This document shows, piece after piece, positions 8,081 through 16,605 of a DNA stretch of 64,000 nt. Each line of letters starts with the position of its first letter. The stretch's first letter is position 1. The stretch lies in contig CAYGAY010000001.1 of assembly GCA_964347975.1 (NCBI GenBank), forward strand, positions 62,001 to 126,000. Reading direction: 5' to 3'. The notes beneath the pieces were generated by a model that worked only from the letters and a program-made list of their open reading frames with translations, was not told the DNA's origin and ran no database searches. Made by a program: the position numbers and the translations under genes. The stretch is from Bin87 sp964347975. Lineage in GTDB: Bacteria; Chloroflexota; Dehalococcoidia; Lucifugimonadales; UBA3495.

Positions 8081-9141
8081 AGCAGCCTCCGGCGCCTGTT
8101 CTCGGCGTATTCCAGATATCTCGGGCAAAGGTCGATGCCCGCCGACTTGCGACCGAACTCCTGCGCTGCCAGCAATGTTGTACCCGTACCGCAAAACGGG
8201 TCGAGAACGATTCCACCGGGCGGACAAGTGGCGAGTATGGGAATGCGACACAGTTCGATGGGGTACGGAGCGAAATGCAATCTGCGCTGTTGAGTATCCT
8301 CGGGCACTATGTCCCAAACATCGGTCGGTTTGCTCCCTTTGGGATGGCCACGAATGATGTAGAACCCCTTATCGCGGAGTTCTTTTGCCCTGCCTGATAT
8401 GCGGGCGCTATCGGAGTGGGTCGCCCGCTGATTTCCCCGGATGATCATGCGGAAGTCCGAGACCAAGCCTTCGCGCATTTCTTCAAGGATGTTATCGAGA
8501 GCAGACAAGGCCGAATCTTTCTCTCCACTGGAAAGCTCAGTGGATGATTCAACCTGTCTGCGGTAGCGCACACCGGAAACGCCGGTCGCCGAGACAACCC
8601 TGCCGTTTTCAACGCTAGCCGAACCTGGCCGCGACCTTATGGTGTCGGCGTCATAGTAATAGCCCCTGGCCTGCTTCACAAAGTGAAATATGTTTTCGTG
8701 GATGTTTCCCAAGCGGTCCTGGGTATTGTCCATTCCACTCTTCACTTTGTTCCAGATGACACTGTTTCTAAGCACCCACCCGTTACAGTCGATGAGACGC
8801 AGCGCCACGCGCCACGGGATGCCGGCAAGTCCTTTGTCGCTGTACGTATCGCCGATGTTAAGCCAGAAAGAGCCGGTCGCTTTCAGGACACGGTTGACTT
8901 GCGCGGACACCTGTTCCAGCGCATCGACGTACTGTGCGCCGGTAGGTTCCTGTCCGATGCCGCCGTTCTCATACTCGCGCTTGCCCCAGTAGGGCGGAGA
9001 CGTCATCACGCAGTCAACGCTACCGGCCGGCAGCTCTGCCAGCACGATGTTGGCATCACCAAGGAACATCAACGGCGTCAGTTCTGCGCCGCGTTGGTAC
9101 TCCTCGAACGCTATACCGTACCGCTCGCTGATAACTGGCAT
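8077..9141 (-). CDS. Site-specific DNA methyltransferase, N4-cytosine type
   Basis: Beta-class amino-methyltransferase of 354 residues. Motif IV is TSPPYW (SPPY at residues 48-51), typical of N4-cytosine enzymes, and comes before the SAM-binding motif I DPFCGTGTT near residue 320. With the overlapping NotI-like nuclease it forms an R-M operon and is the likely cognate modification enzyme; NotI itself is paired with an N4C methyltransferase. Start is the ATG at 9141; an in-frame TTG at 9192 would add 17 residues and lie four bases from the DinB stop. Target-recognition region is the variable middle, about residues 150-280. Confidence 0.85.
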   Translation of the reverse strand: MPVISERYGIAFEEYQRGAELTPLMFLGDANIVLAELPAGSVDCVMTSPPYWGKREYENGGIGQEPTGAQYVDALEQVSAQVNRVLKATGSFWLNIGDTYSDKGLAGIPWRVALRLIDCNGWVLRNSVIWNKVKSGMDNTQDRLGNIHENIFHFVKQARGYYYDADTIRSRPGSASVENGRVVSATGVSGVRYRRQVESSTELSSGEKDSALSALDNILEEMREGLVSDFRMIIRGNQRATHSDSARISGRAKELRDKGFYIIRGHPKGSKPTDVWDIVPEDTQQRRLHFAPYPIELCRIPILATCPPGGIVLDPFCGTGTTLLAAQEFGRKSAGIDLCPRYLEYAENRRRRLL

Positions 9142-9195
9142 GGTTCTGGCTACAAGTAGTCGGTCGCGAATGCCGGCGTTGGCACACCACAATTG

Positions 9196-9714
9196 CTACT
9201 GATTCAATCCCCGCTGCATTCCGCGCAGGTAGCCGGCCTGCCCGCCGTGCTGGTTGACCTCCCAGACGAGGAGGCGGAACATATCAGCCAGGGCGATGGT
9301 TTCGCCCCGGCGGTTGGTCATCGTCGTGTTCACCAGCGATACGTCATCGTGCTGTCCCAGAAACTCCAGCAGGTTGTTGCGGGCGGCGGCGGCGTACTCC
9401 ATGAGCAGGGCTTTGTCGGGGCATTTCCAGTTGGCGAGGTCTTCGGCGGTGTAGCCGAAACCGACGTTCATGGGTTCCGGCGCGAAACCCAGCCGCTCCG
9501 CCCACTCCCGTTCGTACAGCTGCGGCTCCTGCCTGGCCAGGGATTGCACCCACATATCCAGCGCACGGCCGTAGTGCCAGACGATGAATCCGATGGAATG
9601 GCACTGCTCGTTGGGAGTGAACTCTATTTCGTCCTGGGTCAGGCCGTCCACGTAGCGGACCAGCCACTCCCAGTTGTTGTCAAAAGACTGTCGGATAAAT
9701 TCTTGCAGGGCCAT
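9196..9714 (-). CDS. DinB family protein
   Basis: Four-helix-bundle DinB/YfiT-like protein of 172 residues. Metal-ligand histidines appear in SIGFIVWHYGRALDMW and in the C-terminal NQHGGQAGYLRGMQRGL helix, a spacing typical of the superfamily. Such proteins act as thiol-dependent transferases or damage-inducible proteins; specific role unknown. ATG 9714 is preferred over GTG 9720 because an AGAGGTG precedes it at good distance. The methyltransferase gene follows immediately on the same strand, so the two may share a transcript. Confidence 0.85.
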   Translation of the reverse strand: MALQEFIRQSFDNNWEWLVRYVDGLTQDEIEFTPNEQCHSIGFIVWHYGRALDMWVQSLARQEPQLYEREWAERLGFAPEPMNVGFGYTAEDLANWKCPDKALLMEYAAAARNNLLEFLGQHDDVSLVNTTMTNRRGETIALADMFRLLVWEVNQHGGQAGYLRGMQRGLNQ

Positions 9715-9732
9715 TGTCACCTCTTGTTGCGA

Positions 9733-10707
9733 TCAGGTTGTCCACACCGGCTTGCGCTTTTCCAGAAAGGCGGTGATGCCCTCATGGGCGTCGTCGGCCA
9801 GCAGGTTGTCCACCATCACCTTGCCGGCGAACTGGTAGGCGTCGGGACGGGCCATTTCAATCTGCTGGTAGAACGCGGCCTTGCCCAGGGCCAGGGTATG
9901 GGCGCTGGCCGAGGCAATCTGCCGGGCCAGTTCCATCACCTGCTCATCCAGCTCCTCCGCCGGCGCAATGCGGCTGATCAGGCCGAAGTCCAGCGCTTCC
10001 TGGGCCGATATGGGCCGGCCGGTGAGGAGCATTTCCATGGCCTTTTTGGGCATCACGGAGCGCGCCACGGCTACGCCCGGGGTGGTGCAGAACAGGCCGA
10101 TCTGAACGCCTGGCGTGGCGAATGCCGCCGTATCCGCCGCCACCGCAATGTCGCACGTCGCCACCAGCTGGCAGCCGGCGGCGGTGGCCAGCCCCTGCAC
10201 CTGGGCGATGACCGGCTTGGGCAGCAGGCGGATGCCTTCCATAACGCGGGTGCAGGCGTCGAACACGGCGGTGTAGTCCTCAGCGTCGCCGTTGACCAAT
10301 TCGTTCAGGTCGTGGCCGGAGCTGAAGACGGGGCCTCCGGAGCGGATGACTACGACGCGGACGGCGGGGTCGGCAGCGATTTTTTCAATCTGTTGCTCCA
10401 AAACGAGCAGCGTTAAAAAAGATAGGGCGTTGCGGCGGTCCGGGTTATTGAGGGTGAGGGTCGCTACACCGTGGCCGTCCAGCTGGTAAATCACTGGCGG
10501 TGGATGGATTTCATCAGGAGTCATCGGGCGGATCTGTTCCCTCTCGACATAGATCACGTCGATAGTGTTGCCGTCGGCGGCAAAAAATTCCACCAGAAAG
10601 GAGGTGTCCGGTTCGAAGACGTGAACGACTGAGCCAGCATCGCCGGCTTTCAGCCCATGTTCCGGTAGGTCGGCGGTGAGAACAATCTGGTCATGTTCGT
10701 TAATCAT
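9733..10707 (-). CDS. DUF4926-enoyl-CoA hydratase fusion protein
   Basis: Residues 1 to about 65 are a DUF4926 domain (INEHDQIVLTADLPEHGLKAGDAG ... VYVEREQIRPMTPDEI-like), and residues from about 72 onward are a complete crotonase/enoyl-CoA hydratase: VATLTLNNPDRRNALSF, the oxyanion segment SSGHDLNE, and GLATAAGCQLVATCD. There is no stop between the parts and the junction PPPVIY contains a GTG that could serve as an internal start for hydratase alone. An SD (GGAGGG) precedes the fusion ATG. A free-standing DUF4926 gene lies just upstream, so the domain looks duplicated and then fused. Confidence 0.85.
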   Translation of the reverse strand: MINEHDQIVLTADLPEHGLKAGDAGSVVHVFEPDTSFLVEFFAADGNTIDVIYVEREQIRPMTPDEIHPPPVIYQLDGHGVATLTLNNPDRRNALSFLTLLVLEQQIEKIAADPAVRVVVIRSGGPVFSSGHDLNELVNGDAEDYTAVFDACTRVMEGIRLLPKPVIAQVQGLATAAGCQLVATCDIAVAADTAAFATPGVQIGLFCTTPGVAVARSVMPKKAMEMLLTGRPISAQEALDFGLISRIAPAEELDEQVMELARQIASASAHTLALGKAAFYQQIEMARPDAYQFAGKVMVDNLLADDAHEGITAFLEKRKPVWTT

Positions 10708-10764
10708 AGTTCCCTCCGCAATCGGCTGACGGCAATTAGCCGGCGAGAGTAGTATTTAGGGAGG

Positions 10765-10998
10765 TCAGACGGCCGTTTTGATGTTGCGGGCATGGGTAAC
10801 GTCCTGCCTGGTCACGGCACGGGCCTGTTCGGCCATAACAGTGGCAACGGCTACTGTGTTGCCGTCCAGCGTGAAAAATTCCACTTCGTATGCGGCGCGC
10901 CGCGGGTGGATATGCACGATAACGCCAACATCGCCAGCCTCAAGTCCTTCTTCTGGTATGTCAGCAGTGAGCACGATGCGGTCATGTTCCAACAGCAT
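10765..10998 (-). CDS. DUF4926 domain protein
   Basis: A 77-residue small beta-rich protein matching the DUF4926 pattern: LEHDRIVLTADIPEEGLEAGDVG, YEVEFFTLDGNTVAV and ARAVTRQDVTHAR at the end. Its ATG abuts the stop of the DUF6883 gene (TAA-ATG) and its SD lies inside that gene, so the two are translationally coupled. DUF6883/DUF4926 neighbours recur in bacteria and behave like a small toxin-antitoxin or immunity-type module, but no activity is known to me. Closely similar to the N-terminal domain of the adjacent fusion. Confidence 0.75.
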   Translation of the reverse strand: MLLEHDRIVLTADIPEEGLEAGDVGVIVHIHPRRAAYEVEFFTLDGNTVAVATVMAEQARAVTRQDVTHARNIKTAV

Positions 10999-11337
10999 TT
11001 ACACCTCCAGTGGGTAAGCCGTGATTAGCCTGGGGGCATCAGTACCGTAGTTAATCATCCATACCGTTCGGACCAGAGGATTCCGCTCGTCCGGGGTTTC
11101 TAGGGTACCTTCAACGACGAATTTGGGGCCGAAGGATGTCTCAATAACCCGAGTGACGGTGTGGCTTTGCCCGTGGTTACGCAGGGCATGGGCAAAATCC
11201 TGCCACAGTTCCCGACTAAATCCATACTGGATAAAGAATTTAGCCTTGCCCTCGCCGTCTTCGTTGCTTGTTGACAGCAGATAGTTGAGAATTTTCGCCG
11301 GTTCAACGCGGGCGTGTTCAGCGTTGGGGAGTTGCAT
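10999..11337 (-). CDS. DUF6883 domain protein
   Basis: A 112-residue protein beginning MQLPNAEHARVEPAKILNYLLS, with FIQYGFSRELWQDFAHAL and a C-terminal VWMINYGTDAPRLITAYPL, which is the DUF6883 layout. No function is established. The start at 11337 gives the usual family N-terminus. A GTG at 11364 overlaps the stop of the DUF262 gene as GTGA and would add nine residues; either start leaves the gene coupled to its upstream neighbour. It forms a cassette with DUF4926 directly downstream. Confidence 0.68.
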   Translation of the reverse strand: MQLPNAEHARVEPAKILNYLLSTSNEDGEGKAKFFIQYGFSRELWQDFAHALRNHGQSHTVTRVIETSFGPKFVVEGTLETPDERNPLVRTVWMINYGTDAPRLITAYPLEV

Positions 11338-11360
11338 TGCAGCGCCATCCGCTGCCTCTC

Positions 11361-13106
11361 TCACGCAGAATTCACCAGTTCGGTGATGCGCTTCTGCAAT
11401 CGCTCACGCCGCACTTCGTAGAACTTCATAAAGCCGGTCATTTTCCGCGGGATTCCGTCCAAGAGATACAAGTCGCAGTAATGCTGGCGTGCTTGGGCGT
11501 TTGCGAAATGCTCATCCATCCAATCCATCGGCAGTTTGGCCCGCTTTTCCAAGTTGATGTCACCATCAAGTAATTGGAGGTTTGCGAGGCGGTTGGCCTT
11601 GTCGGCGAAATCCTGATGGTGTTCGTCTCCAACTTCCTCGCTACGTAATCGTGTTGGTGTAAAGCGACTGCTGGGAAATACGTGGTCGATGTGAAAATGG
11701 TGGCGCTGTAAGTCGATGAAAGGCGACAGCAATGCCAAGAGCGGGAAAATGCGGCGGTCGCTGATGCCCATGTCCGCAAGGTCTTCGATTTCTTCTGGGG
11801 AGAATTCGATACTTTTGCCCCTCTGCGCCATGACCCGGCGCATTTCCGCAGCCGGGAAATGTCCGTCGTTCGACTTTCGCATCTCTTCACGAAGCGCGGT
11901 CAGCAGAGTATCCAAGCCACTGCCCCAAACTCCAGACTTCAGAATTGAGCGAGTGAGCCAGCCTCGGATTGCCCCGCGTTCCGGTTCATACCTTGCATGC
12001 GTATCAAAATCTGTTGGCGCGCCCAAGTGATAGATGTAGTATGCTATCGGCAGCAATGCGCTATTCGCCCGCAGGCTATTGCTGTCGAACCCGAAACTGG
12101 TTACCAATTGGACAGTTTCGGTCAGTACGTCACAGATCTTAGTCCAATTCTTTTCGAGGATCGCCATATTAGCGTGCGTGAAGTTGCGAACTTGAAAGCC
12201 AACACTGGCTATATCAGTCAGCATTAGCCCTGCTTTCAATACAAAATCTTTCGAAAGCGCTAGTCCTCCCCCAATCTTGTTGAGGTCATCGACCAGCTGA
12301 TGAACCTCTTTTCGCGCGTCCAAATTTTCCCACTGCGATGTGGCTATGCTCAGCAAGAGGTCCGAGTAAGAGAGAACTGTGCCGCCACTATTCCGACGGA
12401 TAAAAATGCGCAAGACATGGTCAATGTCCTGGTTCTTTTCCTCGTAGTAACACACCGTCTGGTCATTGTGAACCGCTTGGTACAGTCGATCCAGCCTTTC
12501 AAAGGCAAGGTTCAATTCTTCGTCGTCAAGTTCTTTGTCAGTGAGCCATCTGAGCATAGGAGGGCCGCTCTGCATAGTTAATATGTCAGATACTTTGAAC
12601 CATAGCCGCTCGTTTTCGCGTCCAATCCTGGATTCGTCAACAAACTCGAAGGCATAGTGATTGCCTTCTTCATCTGGTTCAGTCGACGCTAGCAGGTCTA
12701 GGGCTAAAATCCTGCGGGGAAACGCATCTGGACTGTTCCACCACCTGCGGGGTACTTTAACTGCCATTGACCCGCGCAAACCAATGTTGAAAGCGGTCAA
12801 CCGTTGCTGACCATCCAGGACTGCTGTCAGTGAGCTGTTCGGCAGAATCCCCAAATCGGGGCAGTGCGGGTTGTCGCGCTGATGGTACTCACGCACGAAG
12901 TCGTAATAGCGGTACTTTCCTGAGTTCTCAGGCTCGATCTGCCAGAACAAAAACTCCCCGAACGGGTAGCCTTGCATTAGGCTATCGAACAGAGCGCAAA
13001 TTTGCTCTTGATCCCAAACGAATTCCCGCTGGATTGCCGGCAGGACATACTTGCGCAATGCGATGCTGTCCACTGCGTCTTTGATAGTTCCACCAGGATG
13101 GTACAT
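11361..13106 (-). CDS. DUF262 / GmrSD-like protein with HNH-type C-terminus
   Basis: The 581-residue product has an N-terminal DUF262 (ParB-like) domain with LPAIQREFVWDQEQI and the signature VLDGQQRLTAF near residue 95, and a C-terminal His-rich nuclease-like motif HFHIDHVFPSSRF followed by ANLQLLDGDINLEK, as in DUF1524/HNH partners. This is the domain pairing of GmrSD type IV restriction enzymes, which cut modified phage DNA. The start is taken at ATG 13106; upstream in-frame sequence is antisense of the acyl-CoA dehydrogenase. It overlaps the DUF6883 gene, hinting at a shared defence operon. Confidence 0.8.
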   Translation of the reverse strand: MYHPGGTIKDAVDSIALRKYVLPAIQREFVWDQEQICALFDSLMQGYPFGEFLFWQIEPENSGKYRYYDFVREYHQRDNPHCPDLGILPNSSLTAVLDGQQRLTAFNIGLRGSMAVKVPRRWWNSPDAFPRRILALDLLASTEPDEEGNHYAFEFVDESRIGRENERLWFKVSDILTMQSGPPMLRWLTDKELDDEELNLAFERLDRLYQAVHNDQTVCYYEEKNQDIDHVLRIFIRRNSGGTVLSYSDLLLSIATSQWENLDARKEVHQLVDDLNKIGGGLALSKDFVLKAGLMLTDIASVGFQVRNFTHANMAILEKNWTKICDVLTETVQLVTSFGFDSNSLRANSALLPIAYYIYHLGAPTDFDTHARYEPERGAIRGWLTRSILKSGVWGSGLDTLLTALREEMRKSNDGHFPAAEMRRVMAQRGKSIEFSPEEIEDLADMGISDRRIFPLLALLSPFIDLQRHHFHIDHVFPSSRFTPTRLRSEEVGDEHHQDFADKANRLANLQLLDGDINLEKRAKLPMDWMDEHFANAQARQHYCDLYLLDGIPRKMTGFMKFYEVRRERLQKRITELVNSA

Positions 13107-13153
13107 TTGGGAACCCTTGTGCTCTGCGTTTAACGCTGTGCGTAAGATTGGAC

Positions 13154-14326
13154 CTACCCCCGCGGCAGCCCCAGCCCCCGGCTGGCGATGATGTTGCGTT
13201 GGACTTCGCTGGTGCCGGCGGCGATGGTGTGGGAGAAGGCGCGCAGCCAGTGTTCCTGCATGTCGGCTGCCATGGGCGTCCATTTTTCGTCGCGCAGGCC
13301 GCCGTACATGCCCATGATTTCCAGGCAGGAGGCGGTGGTGCGCTGGACGGTTTCGCTGCCGAATACTTTGGACATGGATGCCTCTTTGTTGGGCACCAGA
13401 CCCTCGCCCTGCATCCAGGCCACGTTGTAGGCGATGAGGCGGGCTACTTCGGTTTCGATGTAGCGGTCGGCCAGGGCGTTGCGGACCCACGGCTCCTGAC
13501 TCAAGGGCTGACCGTTGCGCCGGATGTCGTCGGCCCACTGGCGGGTGTCGTCCAGGTGGCGACGGGCCGCCGCCGAGTAGTCAATGCCGGAACGCTCGAA
13601 GTCGAGCAGGGTAACGGCGACGTACCAGCCGCGATTTTCTTCACCCACGATGTTGCGGGCGGGGACGCGGACGTTGTCGAATATGATCTGGTTGAACTCG
13701 TGGCGACCGCCCATGTTGATGATGGGGCGTACCTGGATGCCCGGCGTCTTCATGTCCACCAGGAAGAAGCTGATGCCCCGGTGCTTGGGAGCGTCGGTGT
13801 CAGTGCGGGTGAGGAGCATGATCCAGTCGCCCCGGTGTCCCATGGAGGTCCAGATTTTGCTGCCGTTGACGACAAACTCGTCGCCGTCGCGGATGGCCCG
13901 GGTGCTCAGGGAGGCCAGATCGGAACCGGATTCCGGCTCGCTGTAGCCCTGGCACCACTGCACATCGCCCTTGGCCACCGGGGGCAGGTGTTCGGCTTTC
14001 TGTGCATCGGTGCCGTGGATCATCAGGGTGGCGCCCATCATGCGGACACCGAAGTTGTCGCGGCCGGGAGCGCGGTGGTAGGTCATCGCCTCGTTGAAAA
14101 TGGCAGTGCGCACCGGAGAGGCTTTCTGGCCGCCGTATTCCTCCGGCCAGTGCATGGTGAGCCAGCCCCGGTCGGCCAGCTTACGGCGCACGTCAAGGGT
14201 GCGCTCCCAGTTCTCCTCGCCGGAGCCCCTTTCGCCCAACTCCCATTCCGGGACATACTCTTCGGCGATGAACTGCTGCAACTCGCTCTGGAAAGCGGCG
14301 TCCTCGGTACTGAACTGGAACTCCAT
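13154..14326 (-). CDS. Acyl-CoA dehydrogenase
   Basis: FAD-dependent acyl-CoA dehydrogenase of 390 residues, normal length. Visible: QGYSEPESGSDLASL (flavin/substrate segment), NGSKIWTSMG, and the C-terminal AFSHTIAAGTSEVQRNIIASRGLGLP block. The usual catalytic Glu position is not assigned with certainty; the family includes long-chain and steroid-side-chain type enzymes in which it varies. ATG 14326 has AGGAG upstream. Followed on the same strand by nothing coupled; the SDR gene lies upstream and is likely co-transcribed. Confidence 0.93.
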   Translation of the reverse strand: MEFQFSTEDAAFQSELQQFIAEEYVPEWELGERGSGEENWERTLDVRRKLADRGWLTMHWPEEYGGQKASPVRTAIFNEAMTYHRAPGRDNFGVRMMGATLMIHGTDAQKAEHLPPVAKGDVQWCQGYSEPESGSDLASLSTRAIRDGDEFVVNGSKIWTSMGHRGDWIMLLTRTDTDAPKHRGISFFLVDMKTPGIQVRPIINMGGRHEFNQIIFDNVRVPARNIVGEENRGWYVAVTLLDFERSGIDYSAAARRHLDDTRQWADDIRRNGQPLSQEPWVRNALADRYIETEVARLIAYNVAWMQGEGLVPNKEASMSKVFGSETVQRTTASCLEIMGMYGGLRDEKWTPMAADMQEHWLRAFSHTIAAGTSEVQRNIIASRGLGLPRG

Positions 14327-14375
14327 GGTAGCACTCCTATGCCGGCGTTTCGGCTATCTTATCACGTCGTATGCG

Positions 14376-15227
14376 TCAGATTTGGCTGTACCCGCTGCCC
14401 GGCCCGCGGGTGTCGTCAACACCCCAGCCACGGCCTTCGGAAATCCAGCCGAATTCCAGGAGGATTTGCTGGCTGTAACAGACGCGGCCGGTGACCTGGT
14501 CCGCCGGCTCCGACGCCAGCAGCAGCGTGGCCTGGGCCAGCAGTTCGGGCGGCTCGCCCCGTGGGTCGTCCATCCCTTCCACCAGGTGATGGAATACAGT
14601 GCCGGGGGTGGGCACCACCAGCGACGGCGACACCGCTGAGACGGATATGCCGTATTCGTACACTTCCTGGGCCAGACCCTGGGAGAATCGTTCCAACGCC
14701 GCCTTCTCCGCCCCGTAGCAAGTTCCGTTGTTCGGCGGCGTGGCGTATGGGCCACGACCCGGCCCCACGGCGGCTCCGGACGAAATATTGACGATACTGC
14801 CCGACTTGCGTTCGATCATGTCGCCCAGCACGAGCTGGCTCAGGATGAATGGGGCGTGGAAGTTCACCGCCCAGGAGCGCATCCAACGGTTGATGGGAAA
14901 GTCCTTGATGGGCAGGTAGTAGGTGAGGGCGGCGTTGTTCACCAGCACGTCCACCGGCCCGTAGATGCTGCGGGTTTCTTCGACGAGCCGCTGGCAGTCT
15001 TCGGGCAGGGATATGTTGGCCGCAACCGCCGTGGCCTCGCCGCCGGCTTCCCTGATGTCGGCGATGGTTCTGGAGAGGGAACCTTCCAGGGGGTGATCGC
15101 CCTCGTTCACCGTGCGGGCGGCGCAGACGACGCGAGCGCCTTCGGCGGCGAAAAGTCGGCTGATTTCGGCGCCGATACCACGGCTGGCGCCGGTGACGAT
15201 GGCGGTTTTACCTTCGAGTCTGGGCAT
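14376..15227 (-). CDS. SDR family oxidoreductase
   Basis: Short-chain dehydrogenase of 283 residues. Rossmann motif TGASRGIG near the N-terminus, DVLVNNAA, catalytic Ser in VNISSG and catalytic Tyr/Lys in CYGAEKAALE are all present. A 40-residue extension after the Rossmann fold (SEGRGWGVDDTRGPG) is typical of a subgroup seen beside acyl-CoA enzymes. The ATG at 15227 has AAAGGA upstream and gives the standard MPRLEGKTAIVTG start. Probably acts on a hydroxyacyl or related substrate with the neighbouring acyl-CoA dehydrogenase, which is inference. Confidence 0.9.
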   Translation of the reverse strand: MPRLEGKTAIVTGASRGIGAEISRLFAAEGARVVCAARTVNEGDHPLEGSLSRTIADIREAGGEATAVAANISLPEDCQRLVEETRSIYGPVDVLVNNAALTYYLPIKDFPINRWMRSWAVNFHAPFILSQLVLGDMIERKSGSIVNISSGAAVGPGRGPYATPPNNGTCYGAEKAALERFSQGLAQEVYEYGISVSAVSPSLVVPTPGTVFHHLVEGMDDPRGEPPELLAQATLLLASEPADQVTGRVCYSQQILLEFGWISEGRGWGVDDTRGPGSGYSQI

Positions 15228-15247
15228 ATTGGGTTTCCTTTTGGCGA

Positions 15248-15709
15248 TTAACTGGGAATATCGTCTGATGCCTCGCTTAGCGAAGGCGGCGGTTCGGTGA
15301 AAGGCCGGCCGTCGCGCTCGGCGGCGAGGCGACGTTCGTTCCATGCCTCCCAATCCCGTTGGGTTTCCTCCCGGCCTTCCTCTCGGCCTTCCTCCCGGCC
15401 TTCCCGACGGATGAGGTCCGTGTACAGTTTTGCCAATACCATAGGGACTCCCTCCACAATTCCGAATGCGAGCGGGAATGCGACGCCTACCGTTGCGGCG
15501 GCGGCGACAATGGCGATTATAGCAATTTCGGGCCAGGCCAGCGGTGGGTTTTCCGCCGTCGCGACCCGCGCATAGCTCAGCAGTCCCGCCAAAACTGCCC
15601 AGGAGGCGTAGAACACGGCCAGGAACCGGCCGTTGCGACGAATCAAGACGTCAAAAGCGTTGGCCCTGACGCCCCGACTTCGGTTGTCCTGAGAACCTGC
15701 GTTAGCCAT
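15248..15709 (-). CDS. Small membrane protein with charged repeat tail
   Basis: No family recognised. The 153-residue protein has two hydrophobic segments (about 28-47 and 60-88) followed by a repeated, highly charged REEGREEGREE stretch and a tail reading DWEAWNERRLAAERDGRPF and TEPPPS. The ATG lies inside the last codons of panB (8-bp overlap), so it is translationally coupled. The 30952-31443 gene has a comparable membrane-plus-coiled-coil design. Function unknown. Confidence 0.6.
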   Translation of the reverse strand: MANAGSQDNRSRGVRANAFDVLIRRNGRFLAVFYASWAVLAGLLSYARVATAENPPLAWPEIAIIAIVAAAATVGVAFPLAFGIVEGVPMVLAKLYTDLIRREGREEGREEGREETQRDWEAWNERRLAAERDGRPFTEPPPSLSEASDDIPS

Positions 15710-16535
15710 TCAGCAGGTCGGCCAGTACCTGTTCATTCATTGTGAAGCTTTCCGCATCGCTGGGGAACGCGCCGCTGCGCACGTCGTCGGCATATTGCCG
15801 AAACGCCGCGCCCACGTCCTCGGCCAAGTTGGCGTAACGCCGGGCGTGCCTGGGGACGAAATCGGCGAACAAGCCGAGCATGTCGTGGAACACCTGGACC
15901 TGACCATCACAATTCGGGCCGGCGCCGATGCCGATGGTTGGAATGGTGAGCCGCTCCGTAATCAGCCGGGCCAACTGGCTGGGCACACACTCCAGAACCA
16001 CCGCATACGCGCCGGCGTCCTGCAACGCCAGAGCGTCGTCCAGCACCCGCCGCGCCGCCGCTTTGGTGCGGCCCTGCACCCGGTAGCCGCCCAGGGCGTT
16101 CACCGACTGGGGGGTAAGCCCGATGTGGCCCATGACGGGCACTCCGGCGTCCACGATGCGGCGCACCGTGTCGGCGATAGCGACGCCGCCCTCCATCTTG
16201 ACCGTATGCGCCCCGCCTTCCTGCATCAGCCGTCCGGCGTTGCGCATAGCCTCGTTGGCGTCAACCTGGTAGGCCATGAAGGGCAAGTCCACCACCACCA
16301 GCGCCTCCGCGGCTCCCCGGCTCACCATGCGACCATGGCGCACCATATCGTCCATGGTCACGGGGATGGTAGAGTCGTAGCCGAGGACCACCATCCCCAG
16401 GCTGTCGCCCACCAGGATGATGGGGATGCCGGCGGCGTCGGCGATGCGGGCGGCAGTATAATCGTAAGCGGTCACCATGGGGATTTTCTCCCCGGCGCGC
16501 TTCATTTCGGCCAGTTGTCTGATTGTGGTGGGCAT
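15702..16535 (-). CDS. panB: 3-methyl-2-oxobutanoate hydroxymethyltransferase
   Basis: Catalyses the first committed step of pantothenate synthesis, transferring a hydroxymethyl group from methylene-THF to alpha-ketoisovalerate. The 277-residue protein carries VTAYDYTAARIADAAGIP, VGDSLGMVVLGYDSTIPVTMDD (metal-binding Asp), VKMEGG, GHIGLTPQS and GIGAGPNCDGQVQVFHDMLG, the full family signature set. No other pan genes are in the window. ATG 16535 lies in a short gap shared with the divergent retropepsin remnant. Confidence 0.96.
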   Translation of the reverse strand: MPTTIRQLAEMKRAGEKIPMVTAYDYTAARIADAAGIPIILVGDSLGMVVLGYDSTIPVTMDDMVRHGRMVSRGAAEALVVVDLPFMAYQVDANEAMRNAGRLMQEGGAHTVKMEGGVAIADTVRRIVDAGVPVMGHIGLTPQSVNALGGYRVQGRTKAAARRVLDDALALQDAGAYAVVLECVPSQLARLITERLTIPTIGIGAGPNCDGQVQVFHDMLGLFADFVPRHARRYANLAEDVGAAFRQYADDVRSGAFPSDAESFTMNEQVLADLLNG

Positions 16536-16605
16536 AGTAGCGCGATTGTATCAGGCTGCGACGGAATTGGGGTACAATTGAGCGCAACCCGCAGGAGGCT
16601 GGGCT

